A stretch of 64,000 bases of DNA from Caenorhabditis remanei (GCF_010183535.1 NC_071332.1:2604001-2668000), one strand, 5' to 3'; positions 1 to 10,513 are shown, counted from the first letter of the stretch. Notes: generated by a model not told the origin, from the letters alone. Translations and numbers: made by a program.

Positions 1-513
1 ATGCAATGTCTCTCCATCTACGCCAACTTCAGCTCCGTTTTCCTGTTCATCCAAATTTTCTCCTTTATCTACTTGCTCAGTGTCTCCCCAGAAATGCCAA
101 AAGAGCATTATTTGGCTTGGATGGAATGTAAGACCCCTCTAACCGCGCTCTACCGAAACCAAAAAAAATAGTGTGCGAAATTGAGAGACGCAGAGAAAAA
201 GTGACATTTTCCAATGGGTGGAGCGCAACTGCACCGAGCTAATATATAACGGATAAAAAATTTCAATAATTTTTTTCTTCCAGTCAATGCTCAATTCCCA
301 TTATACGGTATCGTTTCAGTGGTTTTGGTAGCTCGTAAGATCAGTTCGGTAAGTTTTTGAGTCGCTACGCAGCTAATGTCATATTTTCAGCTCCGCAGCA
401 GTATCAACACGAATCTCAACCAACAAGTCCACCTGAATGAAACCAAGACGTATTTCGACATCTTCAACAAACAAATCGGAAATATTGGAAAGACACAAAA
501 GAAGAAAAAGTGA
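1..513 (+). CDS. srab-like chemoreceptor, C-terminal exons only (5' end outside window)
   Basis: Three exons are read at 1-127, 284-348 and 391-513, with GT-AG introns and matching phases (1, then 0). They encode the last transmembrane segment and cytoplasmic tail of a seven-transmembrane receptor. The middle exon (FNAQFPLYGIVSVVLVAR) aligns with the INGSWPLYGI exon of the complete paralogue at 14297-17936, and the intron positions and phases are identical, which is why I assign it to the same family. Established knowledge: srab/Sra-superfamily proteins are nematode chemosensory GPCRs of about 340 residues, usually in tandem clusters on sensory cilia. The tail is unusually Lys-rich (ends GKTQKKKK). 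The first intron carries a small inverted repeat at 141-234. The ATG at position 1 is internal and not a proposed start. The subfamily (srab rather than sra) is an inference from the paralogues. Confidence 0.75.
141..234. repeat. short inverted-repeat element, copy 1
   Basis: The ends read GCGCTCTACCGAAACC and, in inverse, GGTGGAGCGCA, around a core containing GAGAGACGCAGAGAAAAAG. Similar copies occur at 7456-7540, 15162-15257, 18639-18740 and 23128-23228, several of them in receptor-gene introns. It looks like a tiny non-autonomous palindromic repeat. No coding potential. Confidence 0.6.
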
Positions 514-870
514 ATAACAAGTGCGCTCTATCGGGCGTTCGTTTGTTTTTTATTCATTATCGATAGAACGCCTTTGTTTCTGTGATAAAGCTTGTTAATC
601 AGAATATCTTGGGAAATTTGGATAGACAGACAAACATACAATCGGGCAAGTGTCCCCAATCACTGATGATTCTGGTACTTGTGACGAACCGCACAGCAGT
701 ATACAGTAAAAATCATGGAATGGACATCCGGACACACGGACATCCCGATTCTGTAGCAAAAAAGTTAATTTCAGACCCTCAAAATACTGAATTAAAAACG
801 ACATAAATATATAAAATGACGGAATGCTATATCAATACACGAAAGCAATAAAACACATGTGAAAGTGAAT
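514..870. other. convergent intergenic spacer
   Basis: This is the 3' flank shared by the partial srab-like gene (+) and the srx-like relic (-). It contains a short palindrome near 520-572 (GCGCTCTATCGGGCG with the inverse CGATAGAACGCC) and an AATAAA at 847-852 on the plus strand. No gene is seen; the overlapping short open frames on both strands have no family features. Confidence 0.5.
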
Positions 871-2921
871 TCAAGCGGTGACTATTGTACTATTGATTTT
901 ACTTTTCGATTCCGGTTTTGGATGGAATATTAGCATGACGAATCTGTAAATTTTTTGTATTGTTGATTTTGCCGTCTTGTGGAAGATGACTACCCGTCCA
1001 GAGCATGAATAGTCAAAAGTGACAGTGATGTAAATATAAACTTGAACCACGTAGCGTCGTTAAGATTTGATATAAAATTAAAGTTTATCATGTCTATCAT
1101 ATGCAAACAGTTTTGAATTACGCTCTGGAAAAGCTTTATAAAAAAATCAAAATTCTGAATCAGTGTACCTGAGCGAAAAACTGGATCCTGCGTTTTCTTC
1201 TTCTCACTATTTCGTAATTACTAATTCCTTCCACTTTTCCAAAACAAAATAATTTCAGAAAAGTTATCACATTAAGAGTGTTTGAAACAACGAAAGTTGC
1301 ACATATTGTGTAAAACATAATATCTTCCATAAGAGCTGCGCATTCCGTTTCTTCCGGTCGCCATAAAAAGCATTCCGGATCGAATACGAATCCACAAGAC
1401 GCTGGAAAAGTATATTTTGTGAGATGAATTTAAAAAAGTTGATCAATCTAATTTAACAATTTCAGAAACATGTAATTGAGTGGTCAAAAACTAGGTGAAG
1501 TGTTTTAATGGACCTATTCTGCGGTAGCAAAGAATAGTTTTCTGCTTATTTTTTGCTATTCAGAAAGTAGCAAAAAAAGCAAAAAACTCCTCGTTTGGAG
1601 GTATTTTTTGCTTGACCTTTTGGCTCAATAGGCAAAGAATGGTCTCAACCGCAAAGAATGGTCCCAAAATTTTTGGGTACACAGTTTTGAGAATTGAATG
1701 GTTCCAACTTCAAAGAATGGTCCCAACTGCAAAAAATGGTCCCAAAATTTTGGGTGACTCACCTTTCAGAATTGAATGGTCCCTCAAATTTTTGTATTTT
1801 TTTGGCTGATTTTTGACTGAAGGTGTGAGGCTGAAGACGTGGAAGAGAACTTTTTTGTTATTTCACCTTTTTCTTAGGCTTAGGTTGTTTCTTAGAAAAT
1901 TGGGAAAAAAATTGACGAAAACTATTAATTTGTCAATTTCTGTCTTTTTTTTTCAATTTGTTTCCGAATTTCCGAGAAACCTAAGCCTAAGAGAATGGTG
2001 AAGAGTGGTCCCCACAAGAATCACACAGATTTTGTAAACTTTGTCCCTCTTTCAGCACACTGATTCGGAATCCCCCAAAAATTTTTTTGAAAAATTTCGG
2101 ATGGATATCAGGTGGCCACGGGCCCTTCCTAAGCCTAGGTAAAAAACTTTGCGGTTGGGACCATTCTTTGCGGTAGGGACCATTCAATTCCTTGGGACCG
2201 TTTTTTGCGGTTGGGACCATTCTTTGCCTATTGAGCCGACCTTTTCTAGGCCATACGAAGATTTATGAAAGAATTTTTTGTGATTTTTTCAGCATCCATG
2301 TACTTTATCGCTACTTTTGAACTGAATTCGTAATTTTTTTGATATGATTTTTTCCGAACTTTGCTGAAAAATTCCAAAAAAATCTCCCGTAAATCTACAC
2401 CAAGCACAGGTCTTGCAGCGAATGGCCTAGAAAAGGTCAAGCAAAAAATGTCTCGAATTCATTTGCAATATCAATAGTACTGAATGCAATATTACACTAA
2501 AAACTTGTTTTTCTCCAGTGCAACTAGTCAGAATTATTTCCTTACTTGGAATCAACCCGAGCAAAACAAATACCATTGACACCACGAACATTTCTAGGAT
2601 AGCCCCAGCTATATACGCTCCGAATCCTGCAACCTGGCCAACGAATACATTAATCATTCTTGGAACATGGTTATAATCAAGTGATAAGGCGGTAATTGGA
2701 ACCACCCAAAATAGAAATGCAGAGCAAACTATTGTATTGGGAACAGTTTTAGCCAAACAATATGTCATAAATCCTCCTCCTCGATCTTTTGAAAATCTCC
2801 AGAACAGATAAACATTGACGACCACACCGATGACGCCGACCTAAATTAGTATTTATTAGTCGGAATTTTGAAGAATTTAACTTACAAATAATATGGATAA
2901 AACATATATAAACATAGACAT
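871..2921 (-). pseudogene. srx-like chemoreceptor relic: missing TM3-TM4 exon and early stop
   Basis: Four exons are readable on the minus strand: 2921-2886, 2840-2546, 1401-1169 and 1124-990. Together they give TM1-TM2 (VYLFWRFSKD, then PNTIVCSAFLFWVVPIT and GQVAGFGAYIAG), the extracellular CGFVFDPECFLW block, TM5, the basic RRRKRRIQFFAQ loop, TM6 and TM7 ending HALDG. These are landmarks of the worm srx receptor family. Two lesions are visible. No exon in the 1402-2545 intron encodes the expected Asn-Arg-Phe end of TM3 or TM4; an inverted-repeat element occupies most of that interval. TAG at 992-990 follows HALDG, yet shifting the frame there by one deleted base reopens reading (VVIFHKTAK...) to a TGA at 873-871. 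A truncated but expressed receptor cannot be excluded, because the phases across the missing exon still match. Confidence 0.65.
1601..2450. mobile_element. inverted-repeat element inside the srx-like relic
   Basis: TTTTTTGCTTGACCTTTT near 1603-1621 is repeated in inverse at about 2430-2448. A second, inner pair (GGCTCAATAGGCAAAGAATGG near 1621 and its inverse near 2213-2235) nests inside. The interior repeats the phrase TGGTCCCAACNGCAAA many times in both orientations. No transposase-like frame is seen. It lies where the srx TM3-TM4 exon should be. Confidence 0.6.
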
Positions 2922-3345
2922 ATTGAACTGAGAACTAAATCAAATAAACGCTTCTTTTCTAAAGTTATATCACTTTTAGAAACCGAAATTAGAAAAAAAA
3001 ACACTGAATGATTTTCCTCGTTTAGAATATTCAATGTCGCCAGTACACTATTCAAAATCTAATGAAGAAAGGAGTGGCGGTCGGGAAAAGAGAGTGTAAT
3101 TTGAAAAAAGGGCAGAAATCAGAAATACTAGGAATTGGTGCGTAGACAATAAACTGGTTATTAGATAGGCATTGTCTTGGTGGAGGTTTTTGGAAAACAA
3201 CAATGATTATGCCAAGGGAAATGCGTTGAATTTGAGAAACATCTTCTTTAAAGGAGCACTGAAGTCATATTTTTTGTTTCAGATTATGATTCTTCAGATA
3301 ATTTTGAGCAACTTTCATCATTGGTATTTTGAGTTATAAGCAAAA
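2922..3345. other. intergenic, nothing recognised
   Basis: AT-rich sequence upstream of the srx-like relic. An additional 5' exon or promoter of that gene would lie here, but I see no convincing one. Confidence 0.4.
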
Positions 3346-3744
3346 CAGAGTTGCGCGGAATTCCGACTTCCGACTTCCGTTTTCAAAATTTTACTTCCGA
3401 CTTCCAACTTCCGACTTCCGTTTTCGGATGTTTACTTCCGACTTCCGTCATTCCATAATTGTGGGATTTCGGAAAAGTACATCTCGCAGAAATAGAAGGA
3501 AAAATGGTCTAAAAAGACAGAAAATGAGCTTTTCTTCAGCCAAAAACTAATTTTCCAATGATTTTCGCGAATTTTATGAACTTTTTCTAGGAGTTTTTGA
3601 ATCTTTGCGAAAAAATCTACTTCCGACTTCCGAGTTCCGACTTCCGGGCGTTTTTTCACTTCCGACTTCCGACTTCCGACTTCCGGATAAGAAATTTTAC
3701 TTCCGACTTCCGGAAAAGAAAATTTTCACTTCCCAACATCTCTG
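3346..3744. mobile_element. CAG-ended element with ACTTCCG simple repeats, copy 1
   Basis: It begins CAGAGTTGCGCGGAATTCC and ends CACTTCCCAACATCTCTG, the same termini as the copy at 21838-22210. Both flanks consist of tandem CCGACTT units around a conserved core (CTCGCAGAAATA..., CTTTTCTTCAGCCAAAAAC). No 8-bp target duplication is visible at this copy, so the ends may have recombined. Confidence 0.6.
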
Positions 3745-4589
3745 GCGTTTAGACGATGCTTGAAACTTTTTCACGCGCCCTTGGCACCGTGCAGAAAATT
3801 TTTCCTTTCCAAGAAGTCCATTCGAGCGCATTTTCTCGACATGATCGACTAAACTAGACACTAGTTTAAAAATAAACCGATTTTCCAAATTTCTCTTCTC
3901 GAGATGAAGAACTACAAAAGCTCACTGTTCTGATCCGATGGAAATTAGCACGTAGAGCAGAACAATGAACGCAAATCAAGATTTTTCACGTCTGGAGACT
4001 CATTTCACACTTTGTGATCTTTCGTTCATCTCCATATTATGATGATATTAAAATATTTTAAATAAAAGATAAACTTTGAGTCTCGAAATAATCACATGTT
4101 TCATATACATGGCTAGAAGTTTCTAACTTTCACTCAGGCATTCATTTTGTGTTTTTTTTTCATTTTATTTCATTCCGGCCATGATGTTTATGAAGCTCCT
4201 TTTGTTAAGATGGTCTCGGGTCAAGGGAACTTTTGGTGTCTGAACTCCTCTGATTAGCGTCATCAAATGTTACGCCACCTGATGAGCTTCCTGTTGTTGG
4301 TAGGTATCGGGTGGTCTGCAAATCACCTTGAATTTTGAAAAATTTCGAAAATCTTTATCTTTTCGAGTTTTAGGTGTTTCCAGATGGTTTTCGGTGGAAA
4401 ATATTGGACTGTAAAATTTGGAAAAAAAATGAAAACAGAGGTACAGTAGTCTCAGTATACCCGTTTCGATTCCAAAATGAAGCTAATGAAGTGCGTTCAA
4501 TAGATTCTTATTGTGCAGGACAACTTTACAAGTTTACAACTAAGTTTGAGCTCTCACACCAATCTCAGAAACCATTCCTTCGTTTTAAA
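3745..4589. other. intergenic, nothing recognised
   Basis: Unremarkable AT-rich sequence. The 77-codon open frame at 4374-4607 shows no domain, splice partner or codon signature that supports a gene. Confidence 0.4.
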
Positions 4590-5330
4590 ATTTATATTTT
4601 CCTGTAGATCAAAACTAGCTCTACATTTTTGTAGTTGACAACTTCCTCATAGCTATTCACGCTTTTGAGATACACGTCTTTAAAGTTGAACGGTGGCGAT
4701 GAGAGGGGAGACGCAGAGAAGCTAGAGTGTCTGACTGTCTGCACCCTCTTTCCCTTTCTCACAGCCTTTAACTTAAAGCGATTACATCTCTAAAACTAAA
4801 AGAGCTATCGAAAAATTGTCAACTACAAAATAGAGAACTCACATTTTTCTATACAATGAAAATAAATTTGAAAATGATTCAACAATTTTCTGCGGGGATA
4901 GACTGTGGTAATATCAATAGAGCGTTTTTTTGTAATATTTCTTAATTTTGCTTGTTTTCTATGACAAGATTATACAAACTTTAAGTGAGTTAGTGAGAAA
5001 CACAGACGGTCAAACGCTCTAGCTTCTCTGCGCTCTCTCGTCCTCTCCACCGCTAAAGTTCAAAGCCCCGTATCTAAAAAGCTAGAAGAGCTATCAAAAA
5101 GTTTTCAACTAAAAAAGTGTAGATCAAAAATAGTGTTTCATTTTTGTAGTTGGCAACTTTTTGATAGCTCTTCACGCTTTTGAGAAATTCTTCCTCAAAA
5201 ATGGGTGGCGAGAGAAGGAGGCGCAGAGATGCAGGAGTGTCTGACTTCTCTGCGCGCATATCTCAGCAGCCTGCAGAGCTATCAAAAAGTTTCCAACTAC
5301 AAAAATGTAGCCCTATTTTTTATCTACTCA
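4590..5330. repeat. dispersed palindromic repeat (AACTACAAAAATGTAG / GACGCAGAGAAG family), cluster 1
   Basis: Several alternating copies of a phrase set are present: TATCAAAAAGTT, TCAACTACAAAAATGTAG, CTTTTGAGATATGC, GACGCAGAGAAGCTAGAGTGTC and their inverses. The same family recurs at 9580-10030, 11110-11560, 16815-17285 and 52255-52410. Each copy is an imperfect inverted repeat with no coding capacity, typical of nematode MITE-like repeats. Confidence 0.65.
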
Positions 5331-6034
5331 ACTTTTTTTGCTGATCCCACGCATTCATTTTCTCAAAACATAACAGGAAACATAATTATTTTCTCGATTC
5401 TGTCTTCATACTCAGACAATCAAAATGTCTACTCAACAAAGAATATTCCATTTTTATACATTTTCGTTAGATCACTCCCCTCCCCCCACTTACCTCCAAA
5501 AATGTCAACCTTTCGAATATAAATATTTGTCATTCTTATTATTCAATCTCTGCTCTTCTACCCACCAATAATTATTATTTCCTCTAAAACTTATAGAGTG
5601 TAGTCCATATATAGATATATATTCTTCCCACACCACTCTTTTTTTGGTTCCGCGTCCAAAAAGAAGCAAAAAAAGATGACATGAAGATTCTGGTCACTAG
5701 ACCGTTGTCTTCTGATTTCTACTCCCGTTGGTTTTAGTAAAAAGGAAGAACTTTTTCAGAGCTATGCGTCAGAATTTCATTTAGTTAGTTCTGCAATTCT
5801 TGGAGAATTTCACCTGCTCCTGTTTTTTAAAGATGAATTCGACATTTAGTAACAATATGGCAATGTCTAGGTTCAAAACATCAGAATCTAGATCTTTTGG
5901 AAAAAAGGTCGTTTTCTAGGCTATAGTTTGACTATAATTTGAAGAAAAGCGGTTAAGGTTATTGGTATGTAAAAGATTAAAGAGTAGCAGAAAAAAATGA
6001 GGAACTTGTGTTTTTTCTTTTATTTCCTCATTTA
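5331..6034. other. intergenic, nothing recognised
   Basis: Pyrimidine-rich and AT-rich sequence with no credible exon chain or RNA gene. TATATAGATATATATT near 5605-5630 is low complexity. Confidence 0.4.
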
Positions 6035-6273
6035 CATAGTTGTCATCGGGCCGTATCCGAGCCTTCGGGGACCTTGAGATAACTCGCTTCAAAATGACAA
6101 TTATGAGTCCATCAACCTGTCAAATTGTAAGTCTCGGTGAGCTCTACTCGATTCTATTTTCATTTTCACTATAAGTTTAGTGAGAATCGCTGAACAACCT
6201 ATTTAGTGGCCGGGCCTTGAACAGCAGGGCCTTAAATCAAGCCAGGCCCGGATACCGCCCGGTGACAACTATG
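6035..6273. mobile_element. hAT-like MITE with CATAGTTGTCA ends, 8-bp target duplication
   Basis: A 239-bp element begins CATAGTTGTCATCGGGCC and ends GCCCGGTGACAACTATG. It is flanked on both sides by CTCATTTA (6027-6034 and 6274-6281), a perfect 8-bp target-site duplication. Hallmarks of non-autonomous hAT elements are short terminal inverted repeats and 8-bp duplications. Related copies are at 19946-20732, 27595-27991 and 54751-55106. Confidence 0.8.
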
Positions 6274-6330
6274 CTCATTTAGGAGCTTAACTAAAACTCT
6301 GGCCTACTTTCACCACTTCCGCACTTACTA

Positions 6331-6715
6331 CAGTACCGCACAAAAGGTTATCAACGATGACTATATTTTGTTGAAAATTACCAACTTTGACAGTGTATGT
6401 CGGTGTCACCTAATTGCCCGACAAGTTGTATTTTGTATGGATTGGACAGAGCAAAAATAGCGCATTTTTCTAGGGACACGACCATGAAAGTTACAGGTAA
6501 TCAATGGAAATTAGAGAAATTTGGAAGCTATCCACTTTGACAACCTGTAACTTTCTTGATAGTGTCCCTACAAAAAAATGATCAACTACAAAAATTATGT
6601 GCTATTTTTGCTCTGTCCAACCCATACAAAATACAACTTGTCGGGCAATTAGGTGACACCGAAATACAATGTCAAAGTTGGTAATTTTCCATTGAAAACA
6701 GCCAAAGCGGTGATG
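6331..6715. repeat. inverted repeat (CAGTACCG family)
   Basis: Two arms of about 80 bp (near 6380-6460 and 6610-6695, sharing GGTGTCACCTAATTGCCCG and CGACAAGTTGTATTTTG) surround a centre that includes AGGGACACGACCATGAAAG. The left edge starts CAGTACCGCAC, resembling the elements at 12466-12770 and 42602-42937. The right end is degenerate. Confidence 0.5.
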
Positions 6716-7001
6716 AAGTTTATGCGCTCTACTACGTTCTGAAGTTTGAATCTAATTGTATAATACCAACCCAATTATTTTTGATACAAATTTCGTAATT
6801 GCTCACTGTTTCAGAACTTTGTCTTGAATCTATTATTCCTTGTCACGTTCCTATTTTTAAAGCGCATTTGCATTCATAAGTTATTTCCAACTCGAGGCTC
6901 AATCGCGCTTCAACGCTCTAGATCACTTTGTGACTTTGTGACCTCTCTGATCATAAAACAGCGTATCTTCTTATTTTTTTAATTCCTCTTATTGTCTAGC
7001 C

Positions 7002-7239
7002 CAGGCTTGGTCGAGAAAAACTATTCGGGAAAATCGAGAACGAAAAAAAATCTCGAAATTTTTTTTCGGGAAATCGAGTACTCGAAATTTTTCTCGAATT
7101 TTTTTTTCGAGAAAATTCCCGGTCGGGAAAAATTCTCGAAAAAATTTTTCGGGAAAATTCTCGTCGGGAAATTTTCCCGAAAAAAGTCGGGAAAACCGAG
7201 AAATCGAGTATCCCGATTTCCCGACCTCGACCAAGCCTG
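7002..7239. mobile_element. hAT-like MITE with CAGGCTTGG ends, 8-bp target duplication
   Basis: A 238-bp palindromic element begins CAGGCTTGGTCGAG and ends CTCGACCAAGCCTG. The interior is built of CTCGAAAATTTTTC and TCGGGAAA phrases. GTCTAGCC lies immediately before (6994-7001) and after (7240-7247), a perfect 8-bp duplication. Open frames read on both strands across it are by-products of the palindrome. Confidence 0.75.
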
Positions 7240-7455
7240 GTCTAGCCCCGCCCCTTTTTGACTTTTAAAAATCTAGGTCATCTGGACTATTCTTCATGTT
7301 CCAAATAGTTCATGAGAATAGACTTTCATCAGAAAGCAACACGTTACTCACAAAAAGTGCCTCCTCATTATTTCTACCTGACCAACTTCCATCTTGTTAC
7401 ATATTTTCTCAATATTTCTGATTTCGGTTGTCTTTCTTGATACACACGTTTCTTA

Positions 7456-7540
7456 CAACCGCGCTCTATCGAAACCGAAGGAAATTGTGTGAGAGACATT
7501 TTTCAAGGGCATTTCGGTGGAGCACAGTTGTAAGCACTGT
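7456..7540. repeat. short inverted-repeat element, copy 2
   Basis: Same family as 141-234 (CCGCGCTCTATCGAAACCG ... GGTGGAGCACAGTTGTAAG), placed just upstream of the srab-like start at 7575. Confidence 0.55.
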
Positions 7541-7560
7541 GCTCAGCTAATACATAAAAA

Positions 7561-7574
7561 TTCTTAATTTCCAG
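7561..7574 (+). promoter_or_regulatory. probable trans-splice acceptor at the start codon
   Basis: TTCTTAATTTCCAG directly abuts the ATG at 7575. An acceptor with no usable upstream exon is the usual look of a spliced-leader addition site in Caenorhabditis. It supports ATG 7575 as the start. Confidence 0.5.
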
Positions 7575-10452
7575 ATGACCACTATAGATTGCAACCAGAT
7601 GGCCGCCTTGGCCAACTCCAAACTTCTCCGGTTCTCACTAATTACCAACCTAATTATCACATTGCTAACAGTACCCATCTTATTCTGGGCGACATGGAGA
7701 CTATGGTCGATGAAATATTCGAAACTATTCCATACGAATTTCAAAATTATCATTCAACTTCACTTATTTGGATTTGGGTTGCATTGTACTGGAAGATGAG
7801 TTGGCTTTTATTTGTAGATCAAAAATGTTTTGAATTTTCAGAATTATTTTACATTCAATCGACTTGATAAACTACACAACTAGGGATAACCCTTGTGATA
7901 TGGTGCCGAATATTTATAGGTGAGTGGGTTAGTGGGAAAACACAATTTTGGTAAAAAAACACAATTTTGGTAAAAAACACAATTTTGGTAAAAAAACACA
8001 ACTTGTTGAAAAAAACACAACTTGTTGAAAAAAACACAACTTGTTGAAAGTCATAAACACAACTTGTTGAAAGTCAAAAACACAACTTGTTGAAAAAAAC
8101 ACAACTTGTTGAAAGTCATAAACACAACTTGTTGAAAGTCATAAACACAACTTGTTGAAAGTCATAAACACAACTTGTTGAAAAAAACACAACTTGTTGA
8201 AAAAAACACAACTTGTTGAAAAAAACACAACTTGTTGAAAAAAACACAACTTGTTGAAAAAAACACAACTTGTTGAAAGTCATAAACACAACTTGTTGAA
8301 AGTCAAAAACACAACTTGTTAAAAAAAACACAACTTGTGGATGAGTAAAACAACAACTTGTTGAAAAAAACACAACTTGTTGAAAAAAACACAATTTGGG
8401 TTTAAAAAAACACAAATTGTTGAAGAAAACACAAATTGTTTAAGAAAACACAACTTGTTGAAAAAAAACACAATTTGGGTTAAAAAAAAAACACAACTTG
8501 TTAAAAAAAAACCCAATTTGGGTTTAAAAAACACAACTTGTTGAAAAAAACACAACTTGTTGAAAAAAACACAACTTGTTGAAAAAAACACAACTTGTGG
8601 ATGGAAAAACACAACTTGTGGATGGAAAAACACAATTTGTTAAAAAAAACACAACTTGTGGATGAGTAAAACAACAACTTGTTGAAAAAAACACAACTTG
8701 TTGAAAAAAACACAATTTGGGTTTAAAAAAACACAAATTGTTGAAGAAAACACAACTTGTTGAAAAAAAACACAATTTGGGTTTAAAAAAAAACACAACT
8801 TGTTAAAAAAAACCCAATTTGGGTTTAAAAAACACAACTTGTTGAAAAAAACACAACTTTTGGATAAAAAACACAACTTGTTGAAAAAAACACAACTTGT
8901 GTATCAAAAAACACACGATTTTCTCCATTTTCCCCATTTTCTAGATGCTTTATCCTCCGCCTAATGTACAACGCTGGCCTCTGGATAACCAACTCGACCG
9001 CCGTGTCTCTTGTAATCGAACGTTGGTTAGCCACCAAGAGAAGTGCCACCTATGAAGAGGAGTCCGTCATGTTGGGCGTGTTTTTGGCAGCGTTGCAGGT
9101 AACCTTGTGGGTGCCGTGTGGTAACCTTGTGGTAACCTTGTGGTAACCTTGTGGTAACCTTGTGGTGACCTTGTGGTAACCTTGTGGTGACCTTGTGGGA
9201 GCTTGTGTGCCCCCAGCAACTGCGCTCCACCGCAATCTCGCTTATTTTCCAGTTCGTAATCGCAGCCATCCCCTTATCCGTGCTCTACTCCAAAATCCAA
9301 TTCGACGGAGTCGTTATGTACTACTGTGTTACCGCGCAAGCCTCCCTTCCTTACGTCGGTCAAATGAGTGCGGTCGTCGGATTCGTGTTCCAAATCTCCG
9401 CCAGATTCTCCTTCCACTACCTGTACCGTCAGAATAAAGTACGCGTCGCCGTGGCTTACTCTGATGAAAATTCTAGAACCATTATTCAGCACAATCGGGA
9501 GAGTATTCAACACTCGACGTTATCGAATCGCTATCAGTTGGAACAGAATATGAGGTAATGTCTTTCAAAAATAATTTTTGTGTAGATCATAAATTGAGCT
9601 ATGTTTTTGTAGTTTATAGTTTTTTGATAGCTATTTTAGCTTTTGAGATATGCGCTTTCAAAGATTACCTGCTAAGAAGGACACGCAGAGAAGCTACATA
9701 GAGTGTCTGTCTCTCTGCGTCTCTCCCTCTTGACTATGCAACTTTTAAAGCGTTGTATCTCAATAGGGTGAAGAGCTATCATAAAGTTGTCAACTACAAA
9801 AATAATCTTCCTAAAATTTCACATATTTTGTTAGTTGACAGTTTTTTGATAGCTCTTCACGCTTTTAAGGTATGCACCTTTAAAGTTTATAGGGGAGGGA
9901 AGGGGACGCAGAGAAAGCAGGCACGCTCGCTTCTCTGCGTCTCCTCCTTGTTCGAAGGCTCATATCTCTCCAGCTTGCAACGCTATCAAAAAACTTCCAA
10001 CTACAAAAATATAGCTCTATTCATGATCTAAATCCTCATAATATTTGAATTCCAAAATTCCAAGTTCCAGCTCAATATCCTGCCTCAAAACCTTCGCCAA
10101 CATCTCCACCACATTCATAGTTATATATAACGTATGTTATATCACATTGATGTATCTGGCAGCTTCCTTGGAACCTTATCAATATTTTGGGATTCTGGAG
10201 AGTAAGTAATCGCGCTCTAATGACTATGTAAAAATTTTTTAACTTTTCAGTCAACCTAGCCTTTCCAACATATGCAATTATATCCATCATGGTGTTATCC
10301 AGGTCTATGAAGAAGGTATTTCTAGTATTCCGGAGGTCATTATAACTTTTTTTTAAATTCAGATCCGAAAACGAATTGGTATCACTCTTGTCGGCCATCT
10401 CAACACCTCTAATAACTACTACCACGATAATTTCAAACGACAGATAGCCTAG
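7575..10452 (+). CDS. srab-like seven-transmembrane chemoreceptor with altered first splice donor
   Basis: Seven exons (7575-7795, 7842-7919, 8945-9098, 9253-9554, 10071-10201, 10251-10315, 10363-10452) give 346 residues, the usual length for this family. Features in order: N-terminal Cys near residue 6, TM1-TM2 with HTNFKIIIQLHLFGF, the conserved DNPCDMVPNIYRCF stretch, LVIERWLATKRSATYEEE after TM3, the extracellular MYYCVTA region, the LSNRYQLEQNMR loop and a C-terminal FKRQIA. Phases and exon lengths match the paralogue at 14297-17936 almost exactly. Oddity: at the end of exon 1 the sequence is AAG then ATGAGT where GTGAGT would be an ideal donor. Position +1 of the intron is A, and unspliced reading meets TGA at once. 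The gene is therefore either broken or spliced at a weak site such as the GTTGCA a few bases upstream. Intron 2 holds a minisatellite, intron 3 a donor-like 11-bp array. AATAAA lies 56 bases after the stop. Confidence 0.75.
7936..8916 (+). repeat. minisatellite, AACACAACTTGTTGAAAA units, in intron 2
   Basis: About fifty units of 17-20 bp with variants (CACAATTTGGGTTTAA, CACAACTTGTGGATG, a longer form ending AAAGTCAT). Several variant units recur in the same order at 8330-8530 and 8650-8840, so a block of roughly 300 bp was itself duplicated. Open frames on the minus strand (repeating CFFNKL / FFQQVV) are artefacts of the array. It fills nearly the whole 1025-bp intron between exons 2 and 3. 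Confidence 0.9.
9099..9199 (+). repeat. 11-bp tandem repeat GTAACCTTGTG beginning at a splice donor
   Basis: The intron-3 donor (CAG then GTAACC) is the first of about eight 11-bp units GTAACCTTGTG or GTGACCTTGTG. Each unit begins with a donor-like GTAAC/GTGAC. The array ends before the acceptor TTTTCCAG at 9245-9252. Confidence 0.85.
9580..10030. repeat. dispersed palindromic repeat, cluster 2, in intron 4
   Basis: Same phrase set as 4590-5330 (GTTTTTGATAGCT, CAACTACAAAAAT, GACGCAGAGAAGC). Two head-to-head copies occupy most of intron 4 of the srab-like gene. Confidence 0.6.
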
Positions 10453-10507
10453 GTTTGCCCTACACCAGGACATATCATTAGCCTTGTTATTTTTGTTCAA
10501 AACTTTC

Positions 10508-10513
10508 AATAAA
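10508..10513 (+). terminator. polyadenylation signal AATAAA
   Basis: A canonical AATAAA lies 56 bases after the TAG of the srab-like gene at 7575-10452. Confidence 0.5.

Noticed and set aside
6989..7261. Overlapping frames on both strands rich in Phe/Lys/Arg
   Set aside because: By-products of the palindromic CAGGCTTGG element.
7936..8916. Regularly spaced repeats that could suggest a CRISPR array or a repetitive Cys/Phe-rich protein
   Set aside because: Units are contiguous 17-20-bp minisatellite repeats without unique spacers, in a eukaryotic intron; the frames are periodic artefacts.
9184..9269. Extension of srab exon 4 upstream to ATG 9184 as a separate start
   Set aside because: The frame reads through the 11-bp array and intron; the paralogue and the TTTTCCAG acceptor place the exon start at 9253.
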